Positions 7,052 through 15,542 of a DNA stretch of 64,000 bases are shown here, one piece after another. The stretch lies in contig NZ_CP034670.1 of the NCBI RefSeq assembly GCF_003990355.1, positions 310,001 through 374,000 of the forward strand, read 5' to 3'. Numbering within the stretch: the first letter of the stretch is position 1; each line of letters begins with the position of its first letter. This DNA comes from Eikenella corrodens (GTDB lineage Bacteria; Pseudomonadota; Gammaproteobacteria; Burkholderiales; Neisseriaceae). The position numbers and the translations under genes were made by a program. Under the pieces are notes generated by a model. The model had not been told where the DNA came from, ran no database searches, and worked only from the letters and a program-made list of their open reading frames with translations.

Positions 7052-9259
7052 ATGAAATCACGCAGCACACCTGTTTTCCGACTCTCTCTGATTGCCCTCG
7101 CTTTGTGCAGCCTGCCAGCTTATGCGGACGACGCGGCCTCCGCTCCCGCAGATCCTGCGGAACACACGCAGGAGCTGGAAACCATCTACATCACCGCCGA
7201 ACGCAAATTGCAGCAGCAGCTCGGCGTGTCGCGCATCAACCGCGCGGATATTGAAAAACGCCCTGCCGCCAACGATTTGTCCGAGCTCATCCGCACCATG
7301 CCCGGCGTGAACCTGACCGGCAATGCCGCCACCGGTCAGCGCGGCAACAAGCGGCAAATCGATATCCGCGGCATGGGCCCCGAAAACACGCTGATTCTGA
7401 TTGACGGCAAACCCGTTACTTCGCGCAATGCGGAGCGCATGGGTATGCGCGGCGAACGCAACACGCGCGGCGACAGCAACTGGGTGCCCGTGGAAGCGGT
7501 TGAAAGCATCAGCGTTATCCGCGGCCCTGCGGCGGCGCGTTACGGCTCGGGCGCAATGGGCGGCGTGGTCAATATCGTTACCAAAAAAATCACCAACGAT
7601 TTCAGCGGTTCGGCCACCTACTACACCAATCAGCCGCAAAACAGCAAAGAAGGCGCCACGCAGCGCATCGGGTTCGTTTTGAGCGGTCCGATTGTGAAAG
7701 ACAGGCTTTCGTTCCGCCTCTACGGCAACATCAATAAAACCGAAGCCGATGCCAACGACATCAACGCCGGTGTGGACGGCAGGGGTTTGGCCGCAGGCGT
7801 GGAAGGCGTGCGCAACCGAGACATTGCAGGCAGGCTGCACTGGAGCATTTCGCCCGAACACAGCTTAACGCTGGACGGCAGCTTCAGCCGCCAAGGCAAT
7901 ATTTATAACGGCGACACGCTCAACAGCAACAACACCGGCATCACGTCGCAACTGCTGCGCAACGGCGTAGAAGAAACCTCACGCCTGTACCGCCGCGCCT
8001 ATTCGCTTACCTACAACGGCACCTTCGGCTGGGGCGACAACAAAACCTGGCTCAGTTATGACGAAACCAAAAACAGCCGCTTCCCCGACAACATGGCGGG
8101 CGGCCCCGAAGGCAGCTACAGCAGCGACAAATTCACCGACAGCCGCCTGAAAAACACGCGCCTGAGCACCGAATTCCACATTCCGTTCAACGCGGCGGGC
8201 AGCCACGTCCTGACCGCAGGCGCGGAACTGGGGCGCAGCTCGCTGGACGACCCCTACACCATGAGCTACACCGGGCGCGGCACGGGCAACCCGATACCCG
8301 GCCGCAGGACGGACGACAGCCGCATGGCGGAAAACCGCTGGGCGGTCTTTGCCGAAGACCACTGGACCGCGCGGGAACAAACCCACCTGATTCCCTTCCT
8401 ACGCTACGACCACAGCAGCATTTCCGGCGGCAACGTGAGCGGCGGCCTGAACTTCGAGCAGGGCATCGGCGCGAACTGGCGCATCAAGGGCGGCATCGCG
8501 CGCGCCTACAAAGCCCCCAGCCTGTACCAGACGCACCCGAGCTACCTGATTGCCACGCGCGGCAAAGGCTGTCCGATTGTGCCCGGCTTCCCCACCACCG
8601 GCGCGTGCTATTATTTAGGCAACGCCCACCTGAAACCCGAAACCGCGCTCAACAAAGAGTTGGGCTTTGAATTTGCGAAAGACGGCTGGTCGGCCAGCAT
8701 GGCGTATTTCCACAACGCCTACCGCAACAAGATTATCATCGGCCGCACGCTCATCGGCACCGTCGCGCCCAACACCAACGTCCTGCAATGGGAAAACAGC
8801 CCCACCGCCACCGTGTCCGGCTTCGAAGGCAACATCACCATCCCGCTGCACCGCACGCTGAAATGGAGCAACAATTTCACCTATATGCAGAAATCGGAAG
8901 ACGCGGACGGCAACCCCCTGTCGCTGATTCCGAAATACACGCTCAACAGCACCCTGAACTGGACGCCGAACGAAAAATGGGACGCCAACCTGACCTTCAC
9001 GCACTACGGCCGCACCAAGCCGCGCGGCGTGGTCATCGTCCGCCACGAACGGCCGGTTGAAGACGGGCTGGATTCCACCCAATTGGGCAGCTACGGCCTG
9101 TGGGGCATCAACGCGGGCTACAACTGGAACAGCCGCGTCAATGTGCGCCTGGGCATCAGCAACCTGTTTGACAAGCAAATCTACCGCTCCGGCAGGGGCG
9201 CGAACGTTTACAACGAACACGGCCGCGCGTTTTACGGCAGCCTGAAAGTCTCCTTCTGA
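7052..9259 (+). CDS. fepA: TonB-dependent ferric enterobactin-type receptor (FepA/PfeA family)
   Basis: 735 residues from the ATG at 7052; the longer frame upstream lacks a signal sequence. A signal peptide ends near AYA (about residue 24), then a TonB-box-like ETIYITA, a plug domain (DIRGMGPENTLILIDGKPV, SVIRGPAAARYGSGAMGGV) and a 22-strand barrel ending in SLKVSF with a terminal Phe. Stretches such as GIARAYKAPSLYQT, GNAHLKPETALNKELGFEF and LSLIPKYTLNSTLNW follow E. coli FepA closely, so the ligand is probably ferric enterobactin or a related catecholate. No siderophore synthesis genes are in the window, which suggests use of siderophores made by others. First gene of the rightward iron unit; the esterase gene follows after 5 bases. 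Confidence 0.92.
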   Translation: MKSRSTPVFRLSLIALALCSLPAYADDAASAPADPAEHTQELETIYITAERKLQQQLGVSRINRADIEKRPAANDLSELIRTMPGVNLTGNAATGQRGNKRQIDIRGMGPENTLILIDGKPVTSRNAERMGMRGERNTRGDSNWVPVEAVESISVIRGPAAARYGSGAMGGVVNIVTKKITNDFSGSATYYTNQPQNSKEGATQRIGFVLSGPIVKDRLSFRLYGNINKTEADANDINAGVDGRGLAAGVEGVRNRDIAGRLHWSISPEHSLTLDGSFSRQGNIYNGDTLNSNNTGITSQLLRNGVEETSRLYRRAYSLTYNGTFGWGDNKTWLSYDETKNSRFPDNMAGGPEGSYSSDKFTDSRLKNTRLSTEFHIPFNAAGSHVLTAGAELGRSSLDDPYTMSYTGRGTGNPIPGRRTDDSRMAENRWAVFAEDHWTAREQTHLIPFLRYDHSSISGGNVSGGLNFEQGIGANWRIKGGIARAYKAPSLYQTHPSYLIATRGKGCPIVPGFPTTGACYYLGNAHLKPETALNKELGFEFAKDGWSASMAYFHNAYRNKIIIGRTLIGTVAPNTNVLQWENSPTATVSGFEGNITIPLHRTLKWSNNFTYMQKSEDADGNPLSLIPKYTLNSTLNWTPNEKWDANLTFTHYGRTKPRGVVIVRHERPVEDGLDSTQLGSYGLWGINAGYNWNSRVNVRLGISNLFDKQIYRSGRGANVYNEHGRAFYGSLKVSF

Positions 9260-9264
9260 TAAAA

Positions 9265-10203
9265 ATGCAGCCTGCACCCCTAATCCGCACCCTGTTCCTG
9301 TCCCTGCTGTTCGGCCTGCCTGCCTGCGCATCGGCCGACAACGCCGCCCCTGCCGCACCCGCGCCGCGCGGCAACCAACCGCAGCAGGCCGATTTGTCCG
9401 CGCTGGACAACCCCGACAGCGGCTACCGTTTTGTAACACGCAGGCTGCTTTCCGAAGACGGCAGGCGGCGTTACCGCGTCTATATCGGCATTCCGCAGCA
9501 GCCTGCACCCGAAGGCGGCTTCCCCGTGCTGTACGCCTTGGATGGCAACGCTGCCGCCGCATTTCTGGACGACGCGGCCTTTGCGCGGCTGCGGAAAAAT
9601 CCCGTCATCCTCGTGTTGGTCGCGCCCGACAGCAGCCTGCGCATCGACCGCGCCCAACGCGCGTGGGACTACACCCCGCCCGTGTCCGGCCAAACCTGCC
9701 TGCACGACCCGATTGACCCCACGCTCTGCAACGGCGGCGCATTGGGCTTTTTCAGGCTGCTCACCGGCAAAATCCGCCCGCTCGCAGCTGAAGCCGCGCC
9801 GATGCTGGATACGCGACGGCAAACGCTGTGGGGGCATTCCTACGGCGGGCTGTTTGTGCTGTATGCCTTCCTGCACGCGCCGCAGTCGTTCGACCGCTAT
9901 GTCGCCGCTGACCCGTCCTTGTGGCTGCGCGGCGGCAGCGGCCTGCCCGATATGGACGGATTGGATGCCCGAATCGGACGCGGCACGCGGAACATCTGGC
10001 TGCACAAAAGCGGCGGCGCGCTGCCCGGCGCATTGCAGGACAAAATACCGCCGCCCGACCCCGAACGCCTGCGCCGCCTTGCCGCCCGCTTGGACGCGCT
10101 GCCCAATGTGTCCGCCGTTTACGAAGAATACCCCGCCGAAACGCACGGCAGCATCATGAAACTATCGTTTCAGACAGCCCTCGCGCTGGCCGCCGAACCG
10201 TAA
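9265..10203 (+). CDS. Periplasmic siderophore esterase (PfeE/IroE-like alpha/beta hydrolase)
   Basis: 312 residues. An N-terminal signal (FLSLLFGLPACASA) sends it to the periplasm; LPAC is a poor lipobox, so a soluble protein is likelier than a lipoprotein. VLYALDGN, RAWDYTPP and the nucleophile elbow GHSYGG (Ser192) followed by a late THGSIMK (His294) match the Fes/IroE/PfeE esterase family, which cuts the trilactone of ferric enterobactin. In Pseudomonas the pfeE gene lies next to pfeA, as here. The start codon overlaps a near-copy of the Kingella uptake sequence (GCAGCCTGCA). Cutting the siderophore in the periplasm would yield linear catecholates that the binding protein could accept. Confidence 0.85.
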   Translation: MQPAPLIRTLFLSLLFGLPACASADNAAPAAPAPRGNQPQQADLSALDNPDSGYRFVTRRLLSEDGRRRYRVYIGIPQQPAPEGGFPVLYALDGNAAAAFLDDAAFARLRKNPVILVLVAPDSSLRIDRAQRAWDYTPPVSGQTCLHDPIDPTLCNGGALGFFRLLTGKIRPLAAEAAPMLDTRRQTLWGHSYGGLFVLYAFLHAPQSFDRYVAADPSLWLRGGSGLPDMDGLDARIGRGTRNIWLHKSGGALPGALQDKIPPPDPERLRRLAARLDALPNVSAVYEEYPAETHGSIMKLSFQTALALAAEP

Positions 10204-10242
10204 ACCCTTATCCCTTCAACTTTAATCAAGAAAGAAAATCTC

Positions 10243-11253
10243 ATGACAAAAACCAAACTCCCCGTCCTGTTGATTCTGGCCGCGCTCACCGCGTGCAACC
10301 CGAACGGCGAACAGGCAAAGCAGCCTGCAACTGCATCCGGCGCATCCGCCTCCGCAGAAAAACCCCAAGCCGACCAAACGCCGCTGAAACCGCATACCGA
10401 CATCCAAGGCGAAGTGGTCAAAGTGCAGACCGCGCGCGGCGAGTTTCCCGTGCCTAAAAATCCCGAACGCGTGGCCGTGTACGACTTCGGCGCGCTGGAC
10501 ACGCTCACCGCATTGGGCGTGAACGTGGGCGCGACGGTGGACAAAACCAATCTGGGCTACCTGAAACCTACCGTGGAAAAAGCCCAGCACGTCGGCACAC
10601 TGTTCGAGCCGAACTACGAAGCGCTCAACGCCTTCAAGCCGCAGCTCATCATCACCGGCAGCCGCGCCAACAAAGCCATCCACCAGCTCAACGAAATCGC
10701 CCCCACGATTGAAATGACGGCGGACACCAAAAACCTGATTGCCAGCGCGAAAGAACGCATCGACGCTTACGCGCAAATCTTCGGCAAACAGGCCGAAGCC
10801 GACAAACTGAAAGCCGACATCGACGCCGCACTGGCCGCCGCCAAAACCGCCGCGCAGGGCAAAGGCACCGGTTTGGTGATTATCGTGAACGCGGGCAAAC
10901 TCTCCGCCCAAAGCCCCACTTCGCGGCTGGGCGGCTGGATTCACCAAGGCATCGGCATCACGCCCGTGGACGCGCAGATGAAGGAAGGCTCGCACGGCAT
11001 GCCCGTATCGTTTGAATACTTGAAAGAGAAAAACCCCGACTGGCTGTTCGTGCTTGACCGCAGCGCGGCCATCGGCGAAGAAGGCCAGGCCGCCAAAGAC
11101 GTGCTGAACAACCCGCTGGTGGCCGAAACCACCGCGTGGAAAAGAGGACAGGTGGTCTATCTGGACAGCGGCACTTATTTGGCCGCCGGCGGCGCACGCC
11201 AGTTGCAGACTGCGTTGAAACAGGTGGCGGAAGCGCTGGCCAAAGCGAAGTAA
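10243..11253 (+). CDS. Iron-siderophore binding lipoprotein (FetB/VctP/CeuE-like)
   Basis: 336 residues. Lipoprotein signal with lipobox LTAC (Cys18), then a low-complexity Ala/Ser/Gln linker to about residue 50. The mature part is a class III helical-backbone binding protein: VPKNPERVAVYDFGALDTL, GTLFEPNYEALNAFKPQLII and PDWLFVLDR are the usual conserved strings. The closest style is VctP/CeuE/FatB and gonococcal FetB, which bind catecholate siderophores, including linear dicatecholates. It is anchored in the inner membrane facing the periplasm and would deliver ligand to the permeases at 12389 and 3520. Third gene of the unit, 39 bases after the esterase gene. An uptake sequence lies in the linker at 10319. 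Confidence 0.9.
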   Translation: MTKTKLPVLLILAALTACNPNGEQAKQPATASGASASAEKPQADQTPLKPHTDIQGEVVKVQTARGEFPVPKNPERVAVYDFGALDTLTALGVNVGATVDKTNLGYLKPTVEKAQHVGTLFEPNYEALNAFKPQLIITGSRANKAIHQLNEIAPTIEMTADTKNLIASAKERIDAYAQIFGKQAEADKLKADIDAALAAAKTAAQGKGTGLVIIVNAGKLSAQSPTSRLGGWIHQGIGITPVDAQMKEGSHGMPVSFEYLKEKNPDWLFVLDRSAAIGEEGQAAKDVLNNPLVAETTAWKRGQVVYLDSGTYLAAGGARQLQTALKQVAEALAKAK

Positions 11254-11368
11254 CAGGTATGGAAACAAAGTGCAGGCTGCTTTTGATTCCGCGTTCAGGC
11301 AGCCTGAACGCGCCAAAAGCAGCCTGCACCGCAAACTGATACCAATTAAAACCGCAGGAATCAAACCC

Positions 11369-12313
11369 ATGCCTTTCCCAACCCGCCGACAGCTCAAAAA
11401 ACGCCACAAACAAGCCTATCAGGCCTTTGATTCGGGCAACCTGAAAACCGCCGCCGAACTGTTTGCCAAACTTGCTAAAGTCTGCCCCGAAGACAGCGCA
11501 TACCACTATATGCTCGGGCTTGCCGCCAAATACCGCAGGGATTGGGCAATATCGCTCCATGCCAACCAACGCGCCATCGAATGTTCCGCCGAATTTGACG
11601 AAGCCGCCCATTGGAACGCCGCCATTGCCGCCACCGCCCTGCACGACTGGCCGACCGCCCGCCGCTTATGGGCAGCCTGCGGCATCGGAATACCCGAAAG
11701 CGGCGGCGAAATCTGCGCCAATTTCGGCACGGCCGTGCTGCGGCTCAACGCATGGGAAGACGGCGAATGCGTGTACGCGCGGCGGATAGACCCCTGCCGC
11801 GCCCGAATTACCAACGTCCCCCTGCCCGAAAGCGGCTACCGTTTCGGCGACATCGTCCTGCACGACGGCGCGCCCACCGGCACGCGTCCGGACGGGCTCG
11901 GCGGCGAAGTGTCCGTCTTCAATGCGCTGGAACGCTGGCAGCAGTCGCCGCACGATACCTACGCCGCCTTTGTCCGCTGCCCCGACGAAGCCGACTCTGC
12001 CGCACTGTCCGAACTGTCGTTGGACACCGACACCTTCGCCGAAGACTGGACGCGCAGCATCCGCTTCATCTGCCTGCGTTGCAGTTACGGCAACACGCCG
12101 CACGAACACGAAAGCAGTCCCGCCGCGCCCGAATCGTGGCAGCCCGAACGCAGCTTCGGTATTGCCGCCCGCCGTCCGGACGATGTGCAGGCCTTGCTGA
12201 ACCGCTGGGCGGCGCAGGGACGCGGGCGGGAAATCTTGGAAGTTGCGCCGCAAAATTATCCGCTGCCGCCCCTGCCCGAAAACTGTGCGTACTGGGAAAC
12301 CTATGACGGATAG
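11369..12313 (+). CDS. Tetratricopeptide-repeat protein of unknown function
   Basis: 314 residues from the ATG at 11369. The first 120 residues form TPR helices (KQAYQAFDSGNLKTAAELFAK, then YHYMLGLAAKYRRDWAISLH, then AAHWNAAIAATALHDW). The rest is a separate domain with RIDPCRARITNVPLPESGYR, GDIVLHDGAPTGTR and VFNALERW. I have seen this TPR-plus-C-terminal layout in other Gram-negative bacteria, but know no function. No signal peptide, so cytoplasmic. It separates the binding protein from its permease, an odd place; a Kingella-type uptake-sequence pair (11271-11330) precedes it, so it may have been inserted as a unit. Confidence 0.7.
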   Translation: MPFPTRRQLKKRHKQAYQAFDSGNLKTAAELFAKLAKVCPEDSAYHYMLGLAAKYRRDWAISLHANQRAIECSAEFDEAAHWNAAIAATALHDWPTARRLWAACGIGIPESGGEICANFGTAVLRLNAWEDGECVYARRIDPCRARITNVPLPESGYRFGDIVLHDGAPTGTRPDGLGGEVSVFNALERWQQSPHDTYAAFVRCPDEADSAALSELSLDTDTFAEDWTRSIRFICLRCSYGNTPHEHESSPAAPESWQPERSFGIAARRPDDVQALLNRWAAQGRGREILEVAPQNYPLPPLPENCAYWETYDG

Positions 12314-12388
12314 CCCGATATTTTCAGGCAGCCCGAACCCCGAAAGCAGCCTGCACCCCGATAACCAACTCTACCAACACACCGACAC

Positions 12389-13351
12389 ATGACCGCCAAA
12401 CCCCTCACCCTGATAACCGTTGCCGTTACCCTTGTCCTGTTTGCCGCCAGCCTGTCCATCGGCGTGGCGGATTTTTCGTGGACACAGCTTTTTTCAGGCA
12501 GCCTGAACGGCAGCACCCAAGTCATGATCACCAGCCGCCTGCCGCGTACGTTTGCCATTGTGCTTACCGGCGCATCTATGGGCGTGGCCGGTATGATGAT
12601 GCAGATTCTGCTGAAAAACCGCTTTGTCGAACCGTCCATGGTGGGCGCAAGCCAGAGCGCGACCTTGGCGCTGCTGCTGATGGCGCTGCTGCTGCCCGCC
12701 GCGCCCCTGCTGGCGAAAATGTCCGTGGCCGCCGTGGCCGCGCTGCTGGGCATGCTGCTGTTTATGACGCTCGTCCGCAGGCTGCCGCCCACCGCGCAGC
12801 TGCTCGTGCCGCTGGTCGGCATTATTTACGGCGGCGTGATTGAAGCCGTCTATACCTTCATCGCCTACGAAGCCGACATGATGCAGCTCATCAGCTTCTG
12901 GCAGAGCGGCGATTTTTCCGGCGTGCTGCAGGGACGCTACGAACTGCTGTGGCTCACCGGCATATTGGCCGCCACCGCCTACGCCATTGCCGACCAACTC
13001 ACGATTGTGGGGCTGGGCGAATCGGCGGCGGTGAACTTGGGCATCAACCCCCGCACCGTGCTGTGGGCGGGGCTGGTGATGGTGGCGCTGATTACCTCGC
13101 TGGTGCTGGTGACCGTGGGCAACATCCCGTTTATCGGGCTGGTGGTGCCCAATATCGTCAGCCTGCTTTTGGGCGACAAACTCCGCGCCGGCCTGCCCGC
13201 CGTGGCACTGCTGGGCGCGGCGCTGGTGCTGCTGTGCGACATCGTCGGCCGCGTGATTGTGTTCCCGTTTGAAATCCCCGTATCCACCGTATTCGGCGTG
13301 CTGGGGACGGTGCTGTTTTTAGGGCTGCTGATGCGGCAGCCTGCACGCTAG
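12389..13351 (+). CDS. Ferric-siderophore ABC permease, first subunit (FatD/VctD type)
   Basis: 320 residues with nine to ten membrane segments. RLPRTFAIVLTGASMGVAGMMMQ (residues about 51-73) and NPRTVLWAGLVMVALITS fit FecCD permeases, and GNIPFIGLVVPNIVSLLLGD is the ATPase-contact loop. It matches the FatD/VctD/CeuB subunit and should form a heterodimer with the permease at 3520-4473. A uptake sequence encoding FSGSL lies in the gene at about 12494. Last gene of the rightward iron unit; uptake sequences follow the stop. Confidence 0.88.
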   Translation: MTAKPLTLITVAVTLVLFAASLSIGVADFSWTQLFSGSLNGSTQVMITSRLPRTFAIVLTGASMGVAGMMMQILLKNRFVEPSMVGASQSATLALLLMALLLPAAPLLAKMSVAAVAALLGMLLFMTLVRRLPPTAQLLVPLVGIIYGGVIEAVYTFIAYEADMMQLISFWQSGDFSGVLQGRYELLWLTGILAATAYAIADQLTIVGLGESAAVNLGINPRTVLWAGLVMVALITSLVLVTVGNIPFIGLVVPNIVSLLLGDKLRAGLPAVALLGAALVLLCDIVGRVIVFPFEIPVSTVFGVLGTVLFLGLLMRQPAR

Positions 13352-13379
13352 GGGCAGCCTGCACCCGCATAAAAAAGAA

Positions 13380-13473
13380 CATTCGGGCTACCTGAAAACG
13401 AAGTTTCCGAAGGAAGCCGAATTTCTGCGAAGCTAAAACAGAGTTTCCGAAGGAAGCCGAGTTTCTGCGAAGC
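13380..13473. repeat. Short intergenic repeat tract
   Basis: GAAGTTTCCGAAGGAAGCCG and TTTCTGCGAAGCTAAAAC occur twice in tandem here. They are reverse complements of the TTTAGCTTCGCAGAAACTC motifs at 4733-4775 and 6500-6590, so the same repeat family is scattered through the island. Confidence 0.6.
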
Positions 13474-13577
13474 TATAGTGAATTAAATTTAAACCAGTAC
13501 AGCGTTGTCTCGCCTTGCCGTAACGTGTGTACTGTCTGCGGCTCGCCGCCTTGTCCTGATTTAAATTTAATCCACTA
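13474..13577. repeat. Correia-type repeat (short form)
   Basis: About 104 bases bounded by TATAGTGAATTAAATTTAAA and TTTAAATTTAATCCACTA, with the core CGTTGTCTCGCC, GTGTACTGTCTGCGG and GCCTTGTCCTGA. This is the short Correia (CREE) form known from Neisseria. It ends 30 bases before the next gene and may supply its promoter. Confidence 0.8.
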
Positions 13578-13607
13578 CAAAACGCCGCACACAAAAGAAA
13601 ACCTACC

Positions 13608-14465
13608 ATGCCCAACCGCACCGCCGCCATCCTCGCCACCGCGCTCGCCCCGCTGATTTGGGGCAGCACTTATCTGGTCACCACCGAATTCTTGCCGCCG
13701 AACCGCCCGTTCACCGCCGCGCTTATCCGCGTGTTGCCGGCCGGGCTGTTGCTGTTGGCGTGGACGCGCAGGCTGCCTCGGCGCGGCGAATGGGGCATTG
13801 TCGCCCTGCTCGGTTTTCTGAACATCGGCTTTTTCCAAGCCATGCTGTCTGTGGCGGCGTATCGCTTACCGGGCGGACTGGCGGCGGTGCTGAGTTCCAC
13901 GCAGACGCTGATGGTGCTGGTGTTCACTTGGCTGATTGGCAAAACCATGCCGCCGAAAGCGGCTTGGGGCTGGGCGGCAGCTGGAGTTTTGGGGATTGCA
14001 CTCTTGGTTTTGTCGCCGCAGGCGCGCTATGACATGACGGGGATTTTGGCGGCACTGGCGGGCGCGGCGGCGATGGCGTTGGGCGTGTATTTGTCGAAAC
14101 ACCGCCGCACTTCGCTGCCCGTGCTGGCGTTTACCGGCTGGCAGTTGTTTATCGGCGGACTGTTTTTACTGCCCGTCGCCCTGATTGCCGAACCGCCGCT
14201 GGAGTCTTTAAGCCCTGCCAATATCGGCGGCTATCTGTATTTGTGTCTGTTTGGCGCAGTGTTGGCTTATGTTTTGTTTTTCAGGGGAATTGCCAAACTT
14301 TCGCCCGCTGCGGTTTCGTCGCTGGGATTGCTTAGCCCTGTTTCAGCATTTGTGCTGGGCTGGCTGTTTTTGGGACAGGGCATGGACGCGAAATCGCTGG
14401 CAGGATTTGCGTTGGTATTGGTATCGATATTCGGGGTGCAACGGGTGGCGGGGAAGGCTGGCTGA
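13608..14465 (+). CDS. EamA-family (DMT) transporter
   Basis: 285 residues with ten predicted membrane helices in two EamA repeats. The opening LAPLIWGSTYLVTTEFLP and the second-repeat LLSPVSAFVLGWLFLGQ are typical of the drug/metabolite transporter superfamily (YedA/RhaT-like), commonly amino acid or metabolite exporters. Substrate unknown. It is preceded by a Correia-type repeat 30 bases upstream and is probably not part of the iron unit. Confidence 0.85.
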   Translation: MPNRTAAILATALAPLIWGSTYLVTTEFLPPNRPFTAALIRVLPAGLLLLAWTRRLPRRGEWGIVALLGFLNIGFFQAMLSVAAYRLPGGLAAVLSSTQTLMVLVFTWLIGKTMPPKAAWGWAAAGVLGIALLVLSPQARYDMTGILAALAGAAAMALGVYLSKHRRTSLPVLAFTGWQLFIGGLFLLPVALIAEPPLESLSPANIGGYLYLCLFGAVLAYVLFFRGIAKLSPAAVSSLGLLSPVSAFVLGWLFLGQGMDAKSLAGFALVLVSIFGVQRVAGKAG

Positions 14466-14575
14466 AAGTGCAGGCTGCTTTTTGGCTTCGCAGGAACTCC
14501 ATTTTCAGGTAGCCTGAAGCCGTCTGAAACTTTAAAAGCAGCCTGCACCCCACTCCCCACCGAAAGACCCGAACC

Positions 14576-14941
14576 ATGTGCGATTACTGCGCCGACCTTC
14601 GTCCCACCGTCCGCATCAAAACCCCCGATATGCTGTCGCAAATACTGCTGCGCGCCGCCGACCGCCTGGCAGACGGCACGCTGGCAGACATCACCCTCGC
14701 CTACGCCAAAGTCCGGCGTATCAGTCCCGACTATGTTCAAACCTTCGCCCGCAGCGGCTACATCATCGACACCGACCCACAGGGCAACCGCCGCCTGCAC
14801 GGCTGGTACGATTTCCTGCAACACCATTTCCAATGCACGCACTGCAACGCCGTGTTTGAAATTTTTGCCGAAACCTACCACGGCAGCGGCGGAGAATGGA
14901 AAATGCTGGAAGAGGCGGCCAAGCGTTTTCAGGCTACCTGA
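14576..14941 (+). CDS. Small CxxC protein of unknown function
   Basis: 121 residues. Two CxxC pairs, C2-DY-C5 at the very N-terminus and C87-TH-C90, could bind one zinc ion. FLQHHFQCTHCNAVFEIFAETYH looks like a small zinc ribbon. No membrane segment. I do not recognise the family. Kingella-type uptake sequences lie on both sides (14537 and 14951), so it may move as a unit. The stop region overlaps an Eikenella uptake sequence (14931-14942). Confidence 0.6.
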   Translation: MCDYCADLRPTVRIKTPDMLSQILLRAADRLADGTLADITLAYAKVRRISPDYVQTFARSGYIIDTDPQGNRRLHGWYDFLQHHFQCTHCNAVFEIFAETYHGSGGEWKMLEEAAKRFQAT

Positions 14942-15021
14942 AAGCAAAAAGCAGCCTGCACCTTAATTCAAAACCCTTTCAGACTGCCTAAACCCCGCCC
15001 GTTCCCAAGAAAGGAAACCCC

Positions 15022-15103
15022 TATGGACTGCCCCGCCCTGCTCGCCGTCGATTTCGTTCAGCTTCGCCAAGCCGCGTGCCATTAAATCCTGATGATTCAA
15101 CAT
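15022..15103 (-). pseudogene. Carboxymuconolactone decarboxylase family protein, N-terminal stump
   Basis: On the - strand an ATG at 15103, with GGAG eight bases upstream, starts MLNHQDLMARGLAKLNEIDG, which matches the conserved N-terminus of CMD-family proteins (RGLxKLxEIDGExG). After about 27 residues the similarity stops and the frame runs into an unrelated sequence with an uptake-sequence-like end. A full CMD protein is 100-130 residues. The stump is divergent from the merR-type gene, a usual arrangement for MerR regulators and their targets. Confidence 0.5.
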
Positions 15104-15182
15104 TCTTCGTCTCCATACTCAAATTTGCAAAATTGCGCGGGCAGGTTGAACTATCAAGCGCACTTTATAGCAAGGAGATTTG

Positions 15183-15542
15183 ATGCAAACCAAGGAACTT
15201 GCTGAGCAAACGGGCTTATCCGCCGCCACTCTGCGCTACTACGAGCAGGAAGGGCTGCTGCGCCCCGAACGCAACGCCAACGGCTACCGCGAATACGGCG
15301 CGCGCGATTTGGAATGGGTGGGCTTCATCCTGCGGCTGAAAGACATGGGCGTGCCGCTCTCGCAAATCAAGGAATACGCGCGGCTGCGGCATTTGGGCGA
15401 TGAAACCGTCCCCGAACGTTACCGGATTTTGCAGGAGCATCAGGCGGCGTTGGAACGCAAACGGCAGGAATTGGACGCGCATCGGGCGTTTTTGGAGCGG
15501 AAGCTGGCGTGGTATCGGGAGAAGATGGGCGGGTGGGAGTAG
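15183..15542 (+). CDS. MerR-family transcriptional regulator
   Basis: 119 residues from the ATG at 15183; AAGGAG at 15172-15177 is its ribosome site. The N-terminal helix-turn-helix (TKELAEQTGLSAATLRYYEQEGLL) and wing (NGYREYGARDLEWVGFILRL) are classic MerR. A long coiled-coil dimerisation helix follows (RYRILQEHQAALERKRQELD). The protein has no cysteine, so thiol or metal sensing of the NmlR/CueR kind is unlikely. Its likely target, the divergent CMD-family gene, survives only as a stump. Confidence 0.88.
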   Translation: MQTKELAEQTGLSAATLRYYEQEGLLRPERNANGYREYGARDLEWVGFILRLKDMGVPLSQIKEYARLRHLGDETVPERYRILQEHQAALERKRQELDAHRAFLERKLAWYREKMGGWE

